This document shows, piece by piece, positions 5,472 to 8,415 of a stretch of DNA of 8,415 nucleotides. Each line of letters starts with the position of its first letter. Position 1 is the first letter of the stretch. The stretch is from the NCBI GenBank assembly GCA_900753715.1, contig CAAEAE010000151.1, positions 1 to 8,415 of the forward strand. The letters run 5' to 3'. The stretch is from an uncultured Roseburia sp. (GTDB taxonomy: Bacteria; Bacillota_A; Clostridia; Lachnospirales; Lachnospiraceae). Below the pieces are notes generated by a model, which worked only from the letters and a program-made list of their open reading frames with translations, ran no database searches and was not told where the DNA came from. Position numbers and translations under genes: made by a program.

Positions 5472-7334
5472 TTACCATTCCTGCAGTTCTGCTTCAGAGC
5501 CAAATGTCATCTCAAGAAGCTCTGCTGCGATATCTTTACTGCATACCAGCATCAGATTGTCCTCAGCATCTTCCTTTGACAGCAGGTTCACACTTCCATA
5601 CCAGACAATATCATTATCGATTACGGCATAATGCTCACAAGATTCTTCCACAAGCCTGATCTCAAAACCTGCTTTACGAAGTCTCTCCATAAGCTCCATC
5701 CGGACATCATCTTTGCCATATTTATAGGCATCAGGATGCCATGTAACAATTGTAACCTTGACTCCCAACTCCCGCCGCTTTCCAAGCATGTTTATAATGC
5801 GATCCACTTTTTGATTATTTAACCTCGGACTTGATACAACGACCGCGGAATTAGTCTCCTCAAGATCCTTCCAATAAGTTTCTGCATAGTTTTCTATATC
5901 ATAGATTGCATTTGCCTTCTGCTTTTCGCCGTCCATATTAACGCAAAGTTCATATCCGATCTTTTTATATGCCTTCAGCCTTGCTGAATACATTTTATCG
6001 AACTTTGGAATATGACTGTCCACATAATCATAGACGATGACATTTTCTTTACCATCATAATCCCTGTTAAGTCGCCCGACATACTGCTCCACAACATTTT
6101 CTCCTGAAACGGGAGTCGCCATGAACAGAGTATCAAGTCGCGGAAAATCGAAGCCCTCTCCAAGTAAAGAGCCCGTTCCCACAAGAATAAGACTGTCCGA
6201 ATCATCAACTTTATTCAGTTCTTCCACCTGTGCCCTGCGCGCTTTCGTTCCATTTGCCCCCGTTAGCAAGATCAATCGGTCAGCATATGTCTTAAGCCTT
6301 TCAGACAGCTTCTTGGCATGATCAACATATTTCGTCAGTACTACCGGAGTTCTTCCAGCTTGCACACAGTCCGCCACATCCCTGATAATCTGTTCGTCAC
6401 GAACATCATTATTCCTTATCAGCTCATAGGCATCATTACCATATGGTGTTTTTGACAAATGATGCGGCTTTACTGTCCGGGTAAATCGGGGATATACCAG
6501 ATGATTAATATTCTGCTCCTCGGCTCTGTCTTTTGCTGTAAACCTATACCTGATAGGGCCGAGCAGGAATTCGTTTATCTTTTCCTTACCATCACCACGT
6601 TTCGGTGTTGCCGTCACGCCATACACATACTTTGCATTAATCTCCTGCAGCACTTCTATTGCGCTTTCAGACGCTGCGTGATGGCATTCGTCAAAGTATA
6701 CTTGAGCATATTCTTTCAGCATCGGATGAAATCCATCCTTTTTCTTGAGAGAACGTATCATGGCCACATCCACTATTCCGGTCAGTGTATCATGCGCTCC
6801 TTGAAGATTTCCAATCAACGATTTTCTTTTTCGTGTACGCCCGGTCTTTGTCTGATATTCAGGCAGTTCTTCATCAATATCCAGAAATTCGTCCTGACGT
6901 TTAATCCACTGGTTCATTAGATCCGCCCTGTCTACAAGTATTAAGGTACTTATGCCTCTTCTTGTAATCATGTCGTAGCAGACTACAGTCTTACCAAACG
7001 CTGTTGCGGCGTGCAGTCTCCCGGTTTCATTTTCAAGCATAGTTTCCGCAGTGGGAATCTGTGATTCACGCAATTCTCCCTTAAACGAGATATTGAGTTT
7101 CCGCCCTTTGGTTCTCTTATCTTCAATCTTATAACTGATTCCTGCATTATCAAACTTCTTTAAAATTTCTTCCCGAAGTCTGCGAGGCAATACAATATAC
7201 TTCCCTTCGTCACTTCCAAGGTAAATGAATCTGGATTCATCGTAATTTGGCATATCCATAGCTTGGTTCTGGAAATACTGCTTGTTTGAAAATGTTGCCA
7301 TACGACGAAGCTGTCTTTTTGTCTTATTGGACAT
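5472..7334 (-). CDS. TOTE-type SF2 helicase with C-terminal PLD-like domain (620 aa), 3' part of a split gene
   Basis: A DEAD/DEAH-type helicase with a full motif set: motif I AATAFGKT (109-116), II DECH (215-218), III TAT (241-243), V GTGSLLGEGFDFP (386-398) and VI EQYVGRLNR (416-424). The C-terminal region, about 495-620, resembles a PLD-like nuclease fold with HYAVIDND (568-575) and GSVN (580-583). The canonical HxK lysine is absent, so its nuclease activity is doubtful. RRMATFSNKQYFQNQAM (10-26) is normally internal in primase-helicase fusions. The listed ATG 7334 has only AGGA directly abutting it. Upstream, the same frame encodes IVLADRIYIDSTG (7335-7373), a linker-like stretch, before a TGA. 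I read this ORF as the second half of a frameshifted primase-helicase gene. If expressed on its own it would still contain the whole helicase. Confidence 0.9.
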   Translation of the reverse strand: MSNKTKRQLRRMATFSNKQYFQNQAMDMPNYDESRFIYLGSDEGKYIVLPRRLREEILKKFDNAGISYKIEDKRTKGRKLNISFKGELRESQIPTAETMLENETGRLHAATAFGKTVVCYDMITRRGISTLILVDRADLMNQWIKRQDEFLDIDEELPEYQTKTGRTRKRKSLIGNLQGAHDTLTGIVDVAMIRSLKKKDGFHPMLKEYAQVYFDECHHAASESAIEVLQEINAKYVYGVTATPKRGDGKEKINEFLLGPIRYRFTAKDRAEEQNINHLVYPRFTRTVKPHHLSKTPYGNDAYELIRNNDVRDEQIIRDVADCVQAGRTPVVLTKYVDHAKKLSERLKTYADRLILLTGANGTKARRAQVEELNKVDDSDSLILVGTGSLLGEGFDFPRLDTLFMATPVSGENVVEQYVGRLNRDYDGKENVIVYDYVDSHIPKFDKMYSARLKAYKKIGYELCVNMDGEKQKANAIYDIENYAETYWKDLEETNSAVVVSSPRLNNQKVDRIINMLGKRRELGVKVTIVTWHPDAYKYGKDDVRMELMERLRKAGFEIRLVEESCEHYAVIDNDIVWYGSVNLLSKEDAEDNLMLVCSKDIAAELLEMTFGSEAELQEW

Positions 7335-7359
7335 TCCTGTTGAGTCTATATAAATGCGG

Positions 7360-8214
7360 TCAGCCAGTACGATTCACGCCCTTAACACTGCCTGCTTCAA
7401 TCTCAGAATTCTTATACCATGGCGTATCAGTACCATTGTCTTCGCTGGTGAATCCCGTACTGTACCATAAAGAAAGATAGTCCTCTATCTCCTGTCTGGT
7501 CAGTCGCCTTGTTCCGGCAAGAACTTTTAACTGATCTTCATATGCATTCCAATTTTCATCAACAAAAGCACTGTTTCCGGACTTCAGAGCCATTCCTTGT
7601 AAAGGAAGTGCAATGACATTTCCAAGTCCGCCCTCAGGAAGCGCATCCTGAGCCGGTATCATACGATCATAGTATTTGAAGGACTTAAGATTGACGGATT
7701 CAGCTCCTTTCTCTAGCAACGCAAAACCAAATTTTCTCGCCAATCTGGCAGGAACCATTTCCTTGAAGAATATCCAAAGATGTGCACTGCGTCCCGACCT
7801 TGACCGTTCCACCACAGCGTCCACATTCAGATTCTTACAAATGCACCGCAAAGCATTTATTTCTTCTTTCCAACCATCATCAATATTCGCATAATCTTCC
7901 TGCTCCGCTCCCTTTGCATGGTTATCAAAATCAAATACAAGTAACTGACAAAGATTATTTTCAAGCATCGGATATATCGCCACGACATCATTGCCATTTG
8001 GATCTGTCCCATTCATATGCGCCTTTATCAAAGGCAGGGTAACCGGCTTGTATGCCCTTAATTCGCAATCCTTACAACGAACTCCATCCTTTTTCTGTAT
8101 ATGGCAGCCACGATCCCAGCGGTTAAAGCACTGTGTATAATACCCGTTCTTCCCCGTTTTTGGATTCGTATAACGAAGATCATACACATCCTTCCTTCCG
8201 CGGCAGAACATCAT
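7360..8214 (-). CDS. TOTE-type archaeo-eukaryotic primase (284 aa), 5' part of a split gene, probably 5'-truncated
   Basis: The sequence matches the primase domain of TOTE conflict systems as I recall it. GRKDVYDLRYTNPKTGKNGY (6-25) is followed by a cysteine cluster (C29, C37, C47, C50) that may bind zinc. Then come the catalytic DxD in LLVFDFDN (D95, D97), the SxH motif in RSGRSAHLW (S143, H145), MIPAQDALPEGGLGN (185-199), and GNSAFVDEN (213-221) with D219 as probable third acidic residue. AEP enzymes make primers or extend nucleic acid; in TOTE systems they are thought to act on invader DNA together with the helicase. The frame ends abruptly (VKGVNRTG) where the linker to the helicase should begin. 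Family-like residues (KIYFF) continue upstream of the ATG, no ribosome site is present, and the N-terminus abuts a phosphatase remnant. The original start is therefore probably lost. Confidence 0.85.
   Translation of the reverse strand: MMFCRGRKDVYDLRYTNPKTGKNGYYTQCFNRWDRGCHIQKKDGVRCKDCELRAYKPVTLPLIKAHMNGTDPNGNDVVAIYPMLENNLCQLLVFDFDNHAKGAEQEDYANIDDGWKEEINALRCICKNLNVDAVVERSRSGRSAHLWIFFKEMVPARLARKFGFALLEKGAESVNLKSFKYYDRMIPAQDALPEGGLGNVIALPLQGMALKSGNSAFVDENWNAYEDQLKVLAGTRRLTRQEIEDYLSLWYSTGFTSEDNGTDTPWYKNSEIEAGSVKGVNRTG
7373..7374 (-). other. Likely 1-nt insertion splitting the primase-helicase gene
   Basis: The minus strand reads GGC GTG AAT CGT in the primase frame. Dropping one of the two A's gives GTG ATC GTA CTG GCT GAC, which translates VIVLADRIYIDSTGMSNK and runs straight into the helicase. 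Without that change the primase stops at 7360-7362 and the helicase frame has a TGA at 7374-7376. A single extra base explains both breaks. Confidence 0.7.
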
Positions 8215-8415
8215 AAAGAAATAGATCTTCGTTAAGCCATTTCAAAAAAACAGTAGTAAGCCCTCCATGTGAGAAAAGCACATTGTCAATCCGATGCATT
8301 ATGTTTATCTGTACCGGACTCTTAAGGCGTTTCTCAAGTTCTTCAAGCTTTGACATTACCGTCCTCTCGGCATAGGGAGAATATCCGGTCTCAAGTCTTC
8401 CCCACGAGTAGCTGA
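8180..8415 (-). pseudogene. Metallophosphoesterase fragment, truncated at its 3' side by the primase gene
   Basis: The frame is open from the right edge. It reads SWGRLETGYSPYAERTVMSK, LEELEKRLKSPVQINIMHRI and then DNVLFSHGGLTTVFLKWLNE, before running out of phase into primase coding DNA and stopping at TGA 8180-8182. The FSHGGLT block is typical of the late metal-binding His motif of calcineurin-like phosphoesterases. Such enzymes normally continue well past this motif, and that part is missing. Family-like sequence ends near 8235, and primase-like sequence (LTKIYFF) begins there in another frame. This looks like a recombination junction. The rest of the gene lies outside the window to the right. 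Confidence 0.6.

Noticed and set aside
6459..6920. 153-codon open frame on the plus strand.
   Set aside because: It lies entirely antisense to the well-supported helicase gene, has no ribosome site and shows no family features.

Overview
The window is AT-rich DNA with strong GGAGG-type ribosome sites, Firmicute-style promoters and IS3/IS1380-type insertion sequences. The protein families recall gut Clostridia, probably Lachnospiraceae; this is an inference from recalled family resemblance, not from a search. It reads as an accessory, defence-type island littered with mobile-element remains.

Layout. (1) 1-1000, minus strand: an IS3-family element with orfA, an A7 slippery site and orfB, running off the left edge. 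(2) 1000-1480: an unrecognised short ORF (1005-1253) and a good bidirectional terminator. (3) 1480-2520, plus strand: an untranslated-looking region with a short direct repeat, promoter signals and an inverted repeat, then an intact four-TM membrane protein of unknown function and its terminator. (4) 2606-3300, plus strand: the C-terminal third of an IS1380-type transposase, a dead fragment. (5) 3302-3598: no intact gene, but a short degraded minus-strand coding remnant. (6) 3599-5281, minus strand: a tightly coupled pair, an ABC/AAA15-type ATPase followed by a small TOPRIM/RloB-like protein. It has its own well-formed promoter flanked by two near-identical palindromic repeats 62 bp apart. (7) 5472-8214, minus strand: a TOTE-type primase (AEP) and an SF2 helicase with a C-terminal PLD-like domain. 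(8) 8180-8415, minus strand: the 3' part of a metallophosphoesterase frame that ends inside the primase start.

The most informative reading is in part 7. The helicase frame continues upstream of its first ATG through a short stretch (residues IVLADRIYIDSTG) that matches the linker I recall from proteins in which the TOTE primase and helicase are one chain. The primase frame ends at exactly that point. The two ORFs are therefore best explained as one ancestral primase-helicase gene split by a single extra base at about 7373-7374. Its 5' end also looks replaced by the phosphatase remnant. Either this is a decaying conflict-system gene, or the split is an assembly error or a +1 recoding event.

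The ATPase/TOPRIM pair looks intact, separately promoted and probably repressed. It is the best candidate for a functional, poorly described anti-phage module in this window.
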